A stretch of 64,000 nt of DNA from positions 124,001 to 188,000 of the forward strand of contig CAWCEN010000004.1 of assembly GCA_963794605.1 (NCBI GenBank), written 5' to 3'. The first letter of the stretch is position 1, and every line of letters starts with the position of its first letter. Origin of the DNA: VAXT01 sp963794605 (GTDB lineage Bacteria; Actinomycetota; Thermoleophilia; Gaiellales; Gaiellaceae). This document shows, piece after piece, positions 33,282 to 42,026 of this stretch. The translations under genes were made by a program, and so were the position numbers. The notes beneath the pieces were generated by a model that did not search any database, had not been told where the DNA came from, and saw nothing but the letters and a program-made list of their open reading frames with translations.

Positions 33282-33347
33282 GTGACTCTCCCGACCTCAC
33301 TCTGGGCCTGGACCTGGCGCCACGAGCGGGGCGGGAGCGTCGCCTGA
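33282..33347 (+). CDS. trpL: trp operon leader peptide
   Basis: GTG ACT CTC CCG begins a 21-codon open frame ending at TGA 33345-33347. It contains three Trp codons within five residues (LWAWTW, 33303-33317), the signature of a tryptophan attenuator leader. It stands 67 nt before trpE and directly upstream of a strong intrinsic terminator. No Shine-Dalgarno sequence is evident, in agreement with a leaderless start. A ribosome stalled on the Trp codons would change RNA folding downstream. Confidence 0.85.
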   Translation: MTLPTSLWAWTWRHERGGSVA

Positions 33348-33403
33348 TCTGATTTAGGCGACAAGCCCGTTCCGCTCGAAGACCTCCAGCCGGAGGTCTT
33401 TTT
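33324..33403 (+). terminator. trp attenuator: stacked leader hairpin and intrinsic terminator
   Basis: The terminator is AAGACCTCC-AGCC-GGAGGTCTT followed by TTT (33379-33403), a 9-bp stem with a T-run. Upstream, 33324-33335 pairs with 33366-33377 over 12 positions (two as G-U) and encloses a 7-bp hairpin (GTCGCCT 33339-33345 with AGGCGAC 33356-33362) over the leader stop codon. A ribosome reaching the stop codon would break these helices. I could not define a convincing antiterminator helix by eye. Confidence 0.75.
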
Positions 33404-33413
33404 GTTTGCCGAA

Positions 33414-34646
33414 ATGAACGCAACCACCGTCATACCCACAGATCTCGTCACACCTCTCGGGGCCTACCTCCGCCTGCGCCCCGAGGACGGCGCCGCGTTC
33501 CTGCTCGAGTCGGTCGAGCACGGGCGCCTGGGCCGGCACTCGTTCGTCGGCTACGGGACGCGGATCATCGGCTTCGAGGAGGCCGAGGTGCTCGACGAGC
33601 CCGTCGTCGGCTACCTCGGCTACGACCACGCCGCGAAGCTCGAGCCGACCGTCCCGCTCCCCGATCTCGGGCCCGCTTTCCCCGAGAGCCTGTTCGTCGT
33701 CGCGGACACGCTCGTCAAGTTCGACCATGTGCTAGGGATGGCCGAGATCCTGCGCGGCGACCCGGTCGAAGTGGCGGAGCGGCTCGACGGGCCGCTGAGC
33801 CGGCTCGAGGCGGGCCGCAACGGGACGGGTGGGCGAACGCGCCGCTCGCCGGGGCGGTTCGAATACGTGCGCGGCGTCGAGCGCGCGAAGCAGTACATCC
33901 GTGAAGGCGACGCGTTCCAGATCGTCCTCTCGCAGCGCGCGGAGCGCCCCACCCGGGCCTCAGCGGTCGACATCTACCGCTCGCTACGCCGCGTCAATCC
34001 GTCGCCGTATCTGTTCCTGCTCGAGCTCGGCGAGCTCGCGCTGATCGGCTCGTCGCCGGAAACGCTCGTCAAGCTCGAGGAGAGCCGCGCGAGCGTGAAC
34101 CCGATCGCGGGCACGATCCCGCGCGGGCCGGGTGACGTCGAAAAGCTTCTTGGCTCGGAGAAAGATCGGGCCGAGCACGTGATGCTCGTCGACCTGGGCC
34201 GAAACGATCTCTCGCGCGTCTGCGAGGCCGGGACGGTGCACGTCGAGCGCTTCCTCGAGCCGGAGCGCTTCTCGCACGTGACGCACCTCGTCTCGGAGGT
34301 CGTCGGCGAGCTGCAGCCGGACGTGAGCCCGTTCGACCTCCTGCGCGCGTGCTTCCCGGCCGGGACCGTCTCCGGCGCGCCGAAGGTGCGCGCAATGCAG
34401 ATCATCTCCGAGCTCGAGCAGTACCGGCGCGGCCCGTACGCGGGAGCCGTCGGCTACTCGCTGCCCGGCGGGGGGCTCGACACTTGCATCGCGATCAGGA
34501 CGATGGTCCTCTCCGACGGAGTGGCCTACCTGCAGGCCGGCGCCGGGATCGTCGCCGACTCGGTGCCGGCGCTGGAGCACGACGAGTGCCTGAAGAAGCT
34601 CGCGGCCGTTGAGCGCGCGATCGACCTTGCGGAGGCGCGCCTGTGA
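33414..34646 (+). CDS. trpE: Anthranilate synthase component I
   Basis: About 410 residues from the ATG at 33414; an earlier in-frame TTG lies in the attenuator T-run. The N-terminal domain is short but keeps the tryptophan-binding LLES (FLLESVEHGRLGRHSF). The chorismate-binding core has QIVLSQRAERP, GSSPETLVK, NPIAGTIPRG, HLVSEVVGEL, TVSGAPKVRAM and GAVGY. With TrpG it makes anthranilate. It overlaps trpG by 4 nt. Regulation is double: allosteric by the LLES site (family knowledge) and transcriptional by the attenuator. The short N-terminus (usual total about 500) is notable. Confidence 0.94.
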   Translation: MNATTVIPTDLVTPLGAYLRLRPEDGAAFLLESVEHGRLGRHSFVGYGTRIIGFEEAEVLDEPVVGYLGYDHAAKLEPTVPLPDLGPAFPESLFVVADTLVKFDHVLGMAEILRGDPVEVAERLDGPLSRLEAGRNGTGGRTRRSPGRFEYVRGVERAKQYIREGDAFQIVLSQRAERPTRASAVDIYRSLRRVNPSPYLFLLELGELALIGSSPETLVKLEESRASVNPIAGTIPRGPGDVEKLLGSEKDRAEHVMLVDLGRNDLSRVCEAGTVHVERFLEPERFSHVTHLVSEVVGELQPDVSPFDLLRACFPAGTVSGAPKVRAMQIISELEQYRRGPYAGAVGYSLPGGGLDTCIAIRTMVLSDGVAYLQAGAGIVADSVPALEHDECLKKLAAVERAIDLAEARL

Positions 34647-35200
34647 TCCTTCTGGTCGACAACTACGACAGCTTCACGTACAACCTCGCGCACATGATCG
34701 CCGAGCAGGGCGTCGAGGTCGTCGTGCGGCGGAACGACGAGATCGACGCGGACGAGGCCGAACGGCTTCGCCCCTCCCACCTCGTCGTCTCGCCCGGCCC
34801 CGGGCGGCCGAGCGGCTCGGGGAACACGCTTGAGATCGTGAAGCGGCTGTCGCGGTGGCCGACCCTCGGTGTCTGTCTCGGACATCAGGCGATCATCGAG
34901 GCGTTCGGCGGTGAGATCGGAGCCGCGCGCGTGCTCGTCCACGGGAAGGCGACGACCGTGCGCGCGGACGGGCGCGGGCTCTTCCACGACCTGCCCGAGG
35001 AGTTCGAGGCCGGGCGCTACCACTCGCTCGCCGCGACCAGGGTGCCCGACGAGCTCGAGGTGGCCGCGACCGCGCCGGACGGCGAGATCATGGCCGTGCG
35101 CCATCGCGAGCTGCCCGTCCACGGAGTCCAGTTCCACCCGGAGTCGGTATTGACGCCGGTCGGGCCGCAGCTGATTCGCAACTTCCTGGAGGCCGCGTGA
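34643..35200 (+). CDS. trpG: Anthranilate synthase component II (glutamine amidotransferase)
   Basis: A 185-residue class I amidotransferase starts at GTG. The oxyanion-loop SPGPGRPS, nucleophile Cys in GVCLGHQAI and the His-Glu pair in HGVQFHPES are all present. It supplies ammonia from glutamine to TrpE. It might also serve 4-aminobenzoate synthesis if no pabA exists elsewhere. It overlaps trpE and trpD by 4 nt. Confidence 0.95.
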   Translation: MILLVDNYDSFTYNLAHMIAEQGVEVVVRRNDEIDADEAERLRPSHLVVSPGPGRPSGSGNTLEIVKRLSRWPTLGVCLGHQAIIEAFGGEIGAARVLVHGKATTVRADGRGLFHDLPEEFEAGRYHSLAATRVPDELEVAATAPDGEIMAVRHRELPVHGVQFHPESVLTPVGPQLIRNFLEAA

Positions 35201-36222
35201 TCCAGTCCGCCATCACGGAGCTGATGGATGGCCACGACCTGACCCAGGAGGGCGCGCGCGACGTGATGCGCTCGATCATGGACGGCGAGGCGACGCCCGG
35301 GCAGATCGGCGCGTTCCTCGTCGCACTACGGATCAAGGGCGAGACCGCCGACGAGATCGCAGGTTGCGCCGAGGCGATGCGCGAGCACGTGCTCGTCGTG
35401 CGCCCCGCGCGTACGGACCTCGTGGACACGGCCGGAACCGGAGGCGACGGAGCCAGGACGTTCAACATCTCGACCGCCGCCGCGTTGGTCGCCGCGGCCG
35501 CAGGCGCAGGCGTCGCGAAGCACGGAAACCGTGCCGTCTCCTCCTCGTCGGGCTCGGCGGACGTGCTCGAAGCGCTGGGCTTCAACCTCGAGCTGCCGCC
35601 GGAGACGATCGCGCGCTCGATCGACGAGCTCGGCTTCGGGTTCCTCTTCGCCCCCACGCACCATCCCGCGATGCGGCACGCGGCGCCCGTTCGCCGCGAG
35701 CTCGCGACGCGAACGGTCTTCAACGTGCTGGGGCCGCTGACGAACCCGGCCGGAGCGCGGGCGCAGGTCGTCGGCGTGTACGCGCCCGAGCTCGTGCCGA
35801 CGATCGCGGAGGTGCTCGCGCGACTCGACGCGGAGCGCGCGTTCGTGGTGCACGGCGCTGCGGGAGTGGACGAGCTCTCGCCGGCCGGGCCGAACCTCGT
35901 CTGCGAGGTCGCGGACGGACAGGTGCGGCGCCGCGAGATCGACCCGCTCGACCTGGGCATCGAGCGCTGCGCCCCTGAGGAGCTCCGCGGCGGCGACCCG
36001 GCCGACAACGCCGAGACGATTCGTCGCATCTTCTCCGGCGCCGACGGCGGGAAGCGCGACGCTGTCCTGCTCAACGCGGCAGGTGCGATTGCGGCTGGCG
36101 GGCTCGCGCGCGATCTTGGCGAGGGCGTCGGGCTCGCGCGAGAAGCGATCGATTCCGGGGCGGCGGGTGAACGGCTCGAGGCGCTGATCGCGTTCTCGCG
36201 GGAACCGGTGCCGGCGGCATGA
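35197..36222 (+). CDS. trpD: Anthranilate phosphoribosyltransferase
   Basis: The 341-residue enzyme couples anthranilate with PRPP. Visible motifs are DTAGTGGDGARTFNIST (PRPP loop), AKHGNRAVSSSSGSADVLEALG, and NPAGARAQVVGVY near residue 185. It starts at a GTG overlapping trpG and ends overlapping trpC. Normal length and no lost residues. Confidence 0.96.
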   Translation: MIQSAITELMDGHDLTQEGARDVMRSIMDGEATPGQIGAFLVALRIKGETADEIAGCAEAMREHVLVVRPARTDLVDTAGTGGDGARTFNISTAAALVAAAAGAGVAKHGNRAVSSSSGSADVLEALGFNLELPPETIARSIDELGFGFLFAPTHHPAMRHAAPVRRELATRTVFNVLGPLTNPAGARAQVVGVYAPELVPTIAEVLARLDAERAFVVHGAAGVDELSPAGPNLVCEVADGQVRRREIDPLDLGIERCAPEELRGGDPADNAETIRRIFSGADGGKRDAVLLNAAGAIAAGGLARDLGEGVGLAREAIDSGAAGERLEALIAFSREPVPAA

Positions 36223-37372
36223 GGTTCCGCGACGCTCTCGCGCAGCCGGGTCTGGCGGGGATCGCTGAGATCAAGCGCCGCTCGCCGTCGGCTGGCGATC
36301 TCCGTGCGGATGCCGACCCAGGTGCCTTGGCCCGGGACTTCGAACGCTCAGGCGCTGCGGCTGTGTCGGTACTCGTCGACGAGCGCTTCGCGGGCTCGAT
36401 CGACGACCTTCGTGCAGCACGCGCAGCCGCCTCCCTGCCGCTCCTCGCGAAGGGGTTCTTCCGCGAGCCGGACGAGCTGGCGGAGCTCGAACGAAGCGGC
36501 GCGGACGCGGTTCTGCTGCTCCTGCGAGACCTCGACGACGATCAGACGGCGCGTCTCATGGCCGTCGCCACCGGTCTCGGCCTCGACGCCCTCGTCGAGG
36601 CCCACGACGCCGACGAGCTCGAACGAGCCGTCGCCCTCGGCGCGGACCCGATCGGGATCAACGCCCGCGATCTCTCGACGTTCGACATCGACCGGACCGC
36701 GCAACTCGATCTCGTCGCCAAGGCTCCGCGGGAACGCGTGGTGGTCGCCGAGAGCGGGATCGAGTCCCGCGCTCAGGCGGCGGCGGCCGAGCTCGCCGGT
36801 GCTGACGCCGTGCTCGTCGGGTCCGCGCTCATGCGCGCGCCGGATCCCGCTGCGAAGCTCCGCGAGCTCATCGACCGGCCTCTCGTGAAGATCTGCGGGC
36901 TGACGCGCGAAGAAGACGTGGCAGTCGCCGCCGAGGCGGGCGCCGACCTCGCCGGGTTCATCCTCGCCCGCGAGAGCCCGAGGCGGGCCGAGCATGTCCT
37001 GCCGGTGCCCGAGACGATGCTCTCGGTCGCGGTCTTCGTCGGCGAACGGTCCGACGCCGGCTCCGACCTCGTCCAGCTCTACGAGCGCGAGAACGGCCAC
37101 CGCGGCCGCGATGCGGTGCTCCTGCGCGGCGAGGAGCCCGTGGCACAGGTGCTCGACCTGCCGTGGGAGCAAGCGGACCCCGAGCACCACGCGCGGGCGG
37201 CAGCGCAGAAGGGCGGATCGTCCTCGCCGGCCAACTCGCCCCGGACAACGTTCGCGAGGCCATCGAGCAGGTCCAGCCGTGGGCGGTCGACGCAAGCTCC
37301 CAGCTCGAGCTCTCACCCGGAATCAAGGACCACGACCGCGTCCGCGCCTTCGTCGAGGCGGTGCGCTCGTGA
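36219..37372 (+). CDS. trpCF: Indole-3-glycerol-phosphate synthase / phosphoribosylanthranilate isomerase fusion, frameshifted
   Basis: Residues 1 to about 222 are TrpC: IAEIKRRSPSAG, LLAKGFF, LVEAHDADEL, GINARDLSTF and VAESGI. From RPLVKICGLTREEDV a TrpF barrel follows, with its catalytic Cys in KICG. The frame breaks near 37200-37205 after HHARAAA. One missing base restores EGRIVLAGQLAPDNVREAI and VDASSQLELSPGIKDH up to the TGA at 37370-37372. The order TrpC-TrpF is that of the enterobacterial fusion, unusual for Actinobacteria, where trpF is often absent and PriA (HisA) substitutes. TrpC lacks the usual N-terminal extension. Confidence 0.88.
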
Positions 37373-38484
37373 GCGTCGGCGTCTACGGCCAGTACGGCGG
37401 GCGCTACGTGCCCGAGACGCTGATCCCCGCGCTCGACGAGCTGACCGCGGCCTGGGACGAGGCGCGCGACGACCCGAGCTTTCGCCGGGAGCTCGACGCG
37501 CTGCTCGAGACGTACGCGGGCCGGCCGACGCCGCTTACGCTCGCCGAGCGCTTCGCCCCGGGCAAGCGCCTCTACCTGAAGCGTGAGGACCTGATGCACA
37601 CGGGCGCGCACAAGCTGAACAACGCGCTCGGCCAGGCGCTGCTCGCCCGACGGCTCGGCAAGCAGCGGATCGTCGCCGAGACCGGTGCCGGACAGCACGG
37701 CGTCGCGGCGGCGACCGTCTGCGCCCGCTTCGGCCTCGAGTGTGTCGTTTACATGGGCTCGGAGGACATGCGCCGCCAGCGGCCGAACGTCGAGCGCATG
37801 CGCCTGCTCGGCGCCGAGGTGCGCCCCGTCGAGCTCGGGACGAAAACGCTCCGCGAGGCGACGAGCGAGGCGATTCGCGACTGGCTGACGAACGTCGAGA
37901 CGACGCACTACCTGCTCGGCTCCTGTGTCGGCCCGCATCCCTATCCCGAGCTCGTGCGCGAGCTGCAGGCTGTGATCGGCCACGAGGCGCGGGAGCAGAT
38001 CCTCGAAGCGGAAGGACGGCTGCCCGAGGTCGCGGTCGCGTGCGTCGGCGGCGGCTCGAACGCGATCGGGCTCTTCGCAGGCTTCGTCGACGACGCCGAG
38101 GTGCGGCTCGTGGGCGTCGAAGCCGCGGGCGCGGCGAGTCTCGGAACCGGGCGGACGGGAGTCCTGCACGGCGCGCGCTCCTCGATCCTTGCGGACGAGG
38201 ACGGGCAGGTGCTGGACGCGCACTCCATCTCGGCCGGGCTCGACTACCCCGGCGTCGGGCCGGAGCACGCGTTCCTCCGAGACAGCGGCCGCGCGGAGTA
38301 CGTGAACGCGACCGACGAGGAGGCGCTCGCCGCCTTCCGCGACCTGGCCAGAACGGAGGGCATCCTCCCCGCTCTCGAGCCGGCACATGCCCTGGCGCGC
38401 GCGCGCGACCTCGACGAGGAGCTCGTGCTCGTCTGCCTCTCCGGCCGCGGCGACAAGGACCTCGAGGAGGTCGTCGGAAGGTGA
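37369..38484 (+). CDS. trpB: Tryptophan synthase beta chain
   Basis: About 371 residues from a GTG that overlaps the trpCF stop (GTGA). It has the TrpB1 features YGGRYVPETL, the PLP lysine in GAHKLNNALGQALLA, ETGAGQHGVA, VGGGSNAIGLF for phosphate, and LDYPGVGPEHAF. It makes tryptophan from indole and serine. The partner trpA is separated from it by a methyltransferase gene instead of following directly. Confidence 0.96.
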   Translation: MSVGVYGQYGGRYVPETLIPALDELTAAWDEARDDPSFRRELDALLETYAGRPTPLTLAERFAPGKRLYLKREDLMHTGAHKLNNALGQALLARRLGKQRIVAETGAGQHGVAAATVCARFGLECVVYMGSEDMRRQRPNVERMRLLGAEVRPVELGTKTLREATSEAIRDWLTNVETTHYLLGSCVGPHPYPELVRELQAVIGHEAREQILEAEGRLPEVAVACVGGGSNAIGLFAGFVDDAEVRLVGVEAAGAASLGTGRTGVLHGARSSILADEDGQVLDAHSISAGLDYPGVGPEHAFLRDSGRAEYVNATDEEALAAFRDLARTEGILPALEPAHALARARDLDEELVLVCLSGRGDKDLEEVVGR

Positions 38485-39293
38485 TGGTGCACGACCCCGA
38501 ACGGATCGCCGCCTTCTACGACGACTACGGCGAGCGTGAGTGGACGCGCTTCGAAGACGGCCGCACGCCCGCTCCCAGCCTCGATGTCCATGCAGAACAT
38601 GTGCGGCGATTCATTCGGGCAGGCGACCGAGTGCTGGATATTGGGGCCGGCCCGGGGAGATTTACGATTGAGCTCGCCCAGCTCGGCGCCGACGTCGTCG
38701 TAGCCGACGTCTCGCCCCGCCAGCTCGAGCTGAATCGCGAGCGGGTCGCCTCCGTAGGTCTCGAGGACCGCGTTCTCGAGCGGGTGATCGCCGACGTCAC
38801 CGACCTGTCGAGGTGGGCCGATGCCAGCTTCGACGCATGCGTCTGCTTGGGAGGCCCTCTCAGCTACGCGCTGGACAGTGCCGAGCGAGGCGTCGCCGAG
38901 CTCGTGCGTGTGACGAAGCCTGGAGGCCACGTCTTGCTCTCGGTCATGTCTCTTGCCGGCACGATGATCCATTTTCTGCCGATCGTTCTCGACCTCGCTC
39001 GTCGTGACGGCGTCGATAAGAGCGACGACATCGTGCGTACCGGATTCCTGCCTGAGGAGCCGGACTATGGCCATCTGCCGATGAAGCTCTACCGGTGGAG
39101 CGAGCTCGAGGAGCTGATCTCTGGCTACGGGACGATCGTCGCCGCTTCGGCTGCAGGCCTCCTGCCGGCCGAGCAGCCCGAGGAGCCTGAGCTGAGGGCG
39201 TTTCTCGCTCGCACCGAGCTAGCGCTCGCGGGAGAGCCGGGCGCACTCTCATGCGGACAGCACATCCTCGCCGTAGTGCGGAGGGACGCATGA
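38484..39293 (+). CDS. Class I SAM-dependent methyltransferase inside the trp operon
   Basis: A 269-residue protein whose ATG overlaps the trpB stop (TGATG) and whose stop overlaps the trpA start (ATGA). The SAM-binding motif I is VLDIGAGPGRFTIELA near residue 50, followed by VVVADVSPRQLELN (acidic motif II) and a proline-containing TKPGGHVLLSVMS. The N-terminus (FYDDYGEREWTRF) resembles small-molecule or ubiquinone-type methyltransferases. Codon use seems less GC-biased in places (for example around 38611-38670), hinting at later arrival. The target is unknown; indole or anthranilate derivatives, or an unrelated substrate, are all possible. Confidence 0.88.
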   Translation: MVHDPERIAAFYDDYGEREWTRFEDGRTPAPSLDVHAEHVRRFIRAGDRVLDIGAGPGRFTIELAQLGADVVVADVSPRQLELNRERVASVGLEDRVLERVIADVTDLSRWADASFDACVCLGGPLSYALDSAERGVAELVRVTKPGGHVLLSVMSLAGTMIHFLPIVLDLARRDGVDKSDDIVRTGFLPEEPDYGHLPMKLYRWSELEELISGYGTIVAASAAGLLPAEQPEEPELRAFLARTELALAGEPGALSCGQHILAVVRRDA

Positions 39294-40006
39294 GCGCACT
39301 CGTCATCTACCTCATGTCCGGTCCGGAGACACCGGGGCTCGCAGAGGCCGCGGTCGAGGGCGGTGCCGACCTCGTGGAGCTGGGCTTCCCATTCTCCGAC
39401 CCGCTCGCCGACGGCCCCGTGATCCGCCAGGCAGCGGAACGAGCTCTCGCCCAGGGGATGCGAACGGCTGCCTGCCTCGAGTGCCTCGCCGAGGTCCGCG
39501 AACGGGTCGACGTGCCGCTCGTGCCGATGACGTACGCGTCGCTTCTCGAGGCCTACGGCTACGAGCGCTTTTCGGCCGACGCCGAAGAAGCGGGCGCGAC
39601 CAGCCTCATCGTCGCCGACCTCCCCGCCGGCGAGCGCCCCGACCTCCGGCGGATCCAACTCGTCGCACCGACTTCCACCGACGAACGGCTGGAGCTGGCC
39701 GCCGACCAGACGGACGGCTGGCTCTACCTCGTCACCCTGACCGGGACGACAGGGGCCCGCGAACGCCTCTCCCCACACCTCGCGGGCCTCATCTCCCGGG
39801 CTCGGGCCATCTCCGACGTGCCGCTCTACGCCGGCTTCGGGATCTCGACGCCCGAGCACGCGCAGGCGGCCGCAGCCGTGGCCGACGGCGTCGTCGTCGG
39901 CTCGCGGGCGGTCGAGGTCGCCGAGGACGGGCCGGCCGCACTGCGCGACTACGTCCGTTCGTTGCGGAGTGCCATCGACGCCGCCGTCCCCGCGATAATC
40001 GACTGA
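39290..40006 (+). CDS. trpA: Tryptophan synthase alpha chain
   Basis: The 238-residue alpha subunit cleaves indole-3-glycerol phosphate. Catalytic Glu and Asp sit in LVELGFPFSDPLADGP, and APTSTDERL, LVTLTGTTGAR and GFGISTPEHA are standard blocks. The ATG at 39290 has GGAGGG 5 nt upstream. The chain is about 25 residues shorter than usual, with a trimmed N-terminal helix, so the protein begins almost at the first strand (ALVIYLMSG). It ends directly before trpS. Confidence 0.94.
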   Translation: MSALVIYLMSGPETPGLAEAAVEGGADLVELGFPFSDPLADGPVIRQAAERALAQGMRTAACLECLAEVRERVDVPLVPMTYASLLEAYGYERFSADAEEAGATSLIVADLPAGERPDLRRIQLVAPTSTDERLELAADQTDGWLYLVTLTGTTGARERLSPHLAGLISRARAISDVPLYAGFGISTPEHAQAAAAVADGVVVGSRAVEVAEDGPAALRDYVRSLRSAIDAAVPAIID

Positions 40007-40990
40007 ATGCGGATCTTCTCGGGCATCCGGTCCTCGGGGGACAAGACCCTCGGCAACTACAGCGGCGGGTTTCGGCAGTACGTCGCAACCCAGGAGCAGG
40101 GCGACGCGTTCTTCTGCGTCGTCGACCTGCACTCGATCACGACGCCTTTCGAGCCGGAGGTTCTGCACGAGGCGACGCTCTCGGTGGCCGCGTGGCTATT
40201 CGCGACGGGGCTCGATCCCGACCGCTCGACCGTGTTCGTCCAGAGCCACGTGCAGGCCCATGCAGAAGCCGCGTGGCTCCTGAGCTCGGTCACGAGCTTC
40301 GGGGAGCTCCGGCGGATGACGCAGTTCAAGGAGCGCTCCGAGGAGCAGGACTTCGTCTCGTCCGGCCTCTTCAACTATCCGGTGCTGATGGCGGGCGACA
40401 TCCTGCTCTACGAAGCCGACATCGTCCCGATCGGCGACGACCAGCGCCAGCATCTCGAGCTCGCGCGGAACATCGCCGAGCGCTTCAACGGGCGCTTCGG
40501 GGAGACGTTCAAGGTTCCCGAGGGCGTGTACCCCGAGGAGGGTGCGCGGATCAAGAACCTCCAGGAACCGGAGCGGCTGATGTCGACGACGCGCGGCGCG
40601 CCCGCAGGCGTCGTGCGGATGATCGACCCGCCGGACGAGGTGCGGAAGAAGTTCAAGACCGCAGTCACGGACTCGGGCACGGAGGTGCGCCACGATCCTG
40701 ACGGGAAGCCCGGCGTCTCGAACCTGATCGAGATCATGGCCGTCGCGACCGGGCGGCCGATCTCCGAGGTCGAGTCCCAGTTCGACGGACAGGGCTACGG
40801 CGCGTTCAAGGAAGGCGTCGCCGAGTCCGTGGTCGAGCTGCTCGCGCCGATCCAGGATCGGTACAACGCGCTCCGTGCGGACGAGGGCGAGCTGCGGCGG
40901 ATGCTCGCGCAGGGTGCGGACAAGGCCCGCGAGGCGAGCGCGCCGATCCTCGAGACGATCTACGAACGAATGGGCTTTGTCCGGCCGTAA
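40007..40990 (+). CDS. trpS: Tryptophanyl-tRNA synthetase
   Basis: The 327-residue class I synthetase has the HIGH-like LGNYSGGF near residue 15, preceded by GIRSSGDK where GIQPSG is usual. QTLP-type and substrate segments FNYPVLMAGDILLY and IGDDQRQHLELAR follow. The KMSKS loop reads ERLMSTTRG, so the first Lys is replaced. It immediately follows trpA with no gap and may share the trp transcript, linking tryptophan supply to charging. All other regions and the length look normal. Confidence 0.94.
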   Translation: MRIFSGIRSSGDKTLGNYSGGFRQYVATQEQGDAFFCVVDLHSITTPFEPEVLHEATLSVAAWLFATGLDPDRSTVFVQSHVQAHAEAAWLLSSVTSFGELRRMTQFKERSEEQDFVSSGLFNYPVLMAGDILLYEADIVPIGDDQRQHLELARNIAERFNGRFGETFKVPEGVYPEEGARIKNLQEPERLMSTTRGAPAGVVRMIDPPDEVRKKFKTAVTDSGTEVRHDPDGKPGVSNLIEIMAVATGRPISEVESQFDGQGYGAFKEGVAESVVELLAPIQDRYNALRADEGELRRMLAQGADKAREASAPILETIYERMGFVRP

Positions 40991-42026
40991 CGCGGCCGTC
41001 CTCGCTGGAATCCTCGCGCTCTGCGTCGTCACCGGCGTCCTCCACTTTGCGGACGCGGAGCCCGTGGTCATCTTCGTGCTCGCGGCCGCGGCACTCGCCG
41101 GGCTCGCATGGGCGATCGGCATCGCGACCGAGGCAGTCGGGCGCGCGCTTCGGGCCGGGATTGACCGGCTTCCTCCAGTCCACGCTCGGAAACCTGCCGG
41201 AGCTGTTCGTCGTCCTCTTCGCGCTGTCCGCGGGCGAATCGTTGTCGCACAGACCTCGATTCTCGGCTCGCTGTTCGCGAACGCGCTGCTCGTGCTCGGG
41301 CTGGCGATCGTCGCGGGCTCGATTGCCGCCGGCGACGACGTCATGCGCTTTCGCTCCCGGCTGCCGAACGACACGGCGACGCTGCTCCAGCTCGCCGTCT
41401 TCATCATCGTCCTGCTCGGGCTCTCGAACACGGTCGGTGACCGTGCGAGCGCGCACGCAGAGGCGATCTCGCTGGTCGGAGCTGTGTGTCTGCTCTCCGT
41501 CTACGGGTTCTGGGTGTGGGGCTACCTGCGAAGCGACGAGGAGCCGACCGTCGAGGCGAGTCACGCTCCGTTCTCGTTCCGAATCGCGGTGGCCGTACTC
41601 GCCATTGCCGGCGTTGCGGCGGCATTCGTCTCGGATTGGTTCGTCGATGCTCTCGACCCAGCCGTGAAGTCGATCGGGATCTCGAAGGCGTTCACGGGAA
41701 TCGTGATCGTCGGGATCGCCGGGAATGCGGTCGAGAACGTCGTCGGAATCACCCTGGCCGCGAAAGGGCGGAGCGATCTGGCCATCTCTGTCGTCACGAA
41801 CTCCGTCGCCCAGATCGCTGCGTTCCTCTTTCCTGCGCTCGTCCTCTTGTCGCTCTTCTTCGAGCACCGGCTTACATTCGTGCTCGCTCCCGTGTACATC
41901 GGCGCATTGGCCGCGATGGCGATCGCCGTCTGGCAGATCACGGGCGACGGCAAAGCGGTCGCGTTCGAGGGCTGGGCGCTGGTCGCGATCTACATCGTGC
42001 TCGCCGTGCTCACGTTCTACGAGTGA
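40977..42026 (+). CDS. Calcium/proton exchanger (CaCA family), two compensating frameshifts
   Basis: About 349 residues with ten or so membrane helices, starting at a TTG that overlaps trpS. Both alpha repeats of the exchanger family are visible. The second, GIAGNAVENVVGITLA with VVTNSVAQIAAFLF, is in the main frame. The first lies in another frame between about 41148 and 41235 (GFLQSTLGNLPELFVVLFALSAGE) and continues in the main frame with VVAQTSILGSLFANALLVLG. One extra base near 41148 and one missing base near 41235 explain it. It exports Ca2+ in exchange for protons. The end overlaps rluB on the other strand by 17 nt. Confidence 0.82.
   Translation: MSGRNAAVLAGILALCVVTGVLHFADAEPVVIFVLAAAALAGLAWAIGIATEAVGRALRAGIDRLPPVHARKPAGAVRRPLRAVRGRIVVAQTSILGSLFANALLVLGLAIVAGSIAAGDDVMRFRSRLPNDTATLLQLAVFIIVLLGLSNTVGDRASAHAEAISLVGAVCLLSVYGFWVWGYLRSDEEPTVEASHAPFSFRIAVAVLAIAGVAAAFVSDWFVDALDPAVKSIGISKAFTGIVIVGIAGNAVENVVGITLAAKGRSDLAISVVTNSVAQIAAFLFPALVLLSLFFEHRLTFVLAPVYIGALAAMAIAVWQITGDGKAVAFEGWALVAIYIVLAVLTFYE

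Noticed and set aside
36994..37368. N-terminal extension of TrpB
   Set aside because: The extra residues are an out-of-frame reading of trpF; the GTG at 37369 gives the standard TrpB N-terminus.
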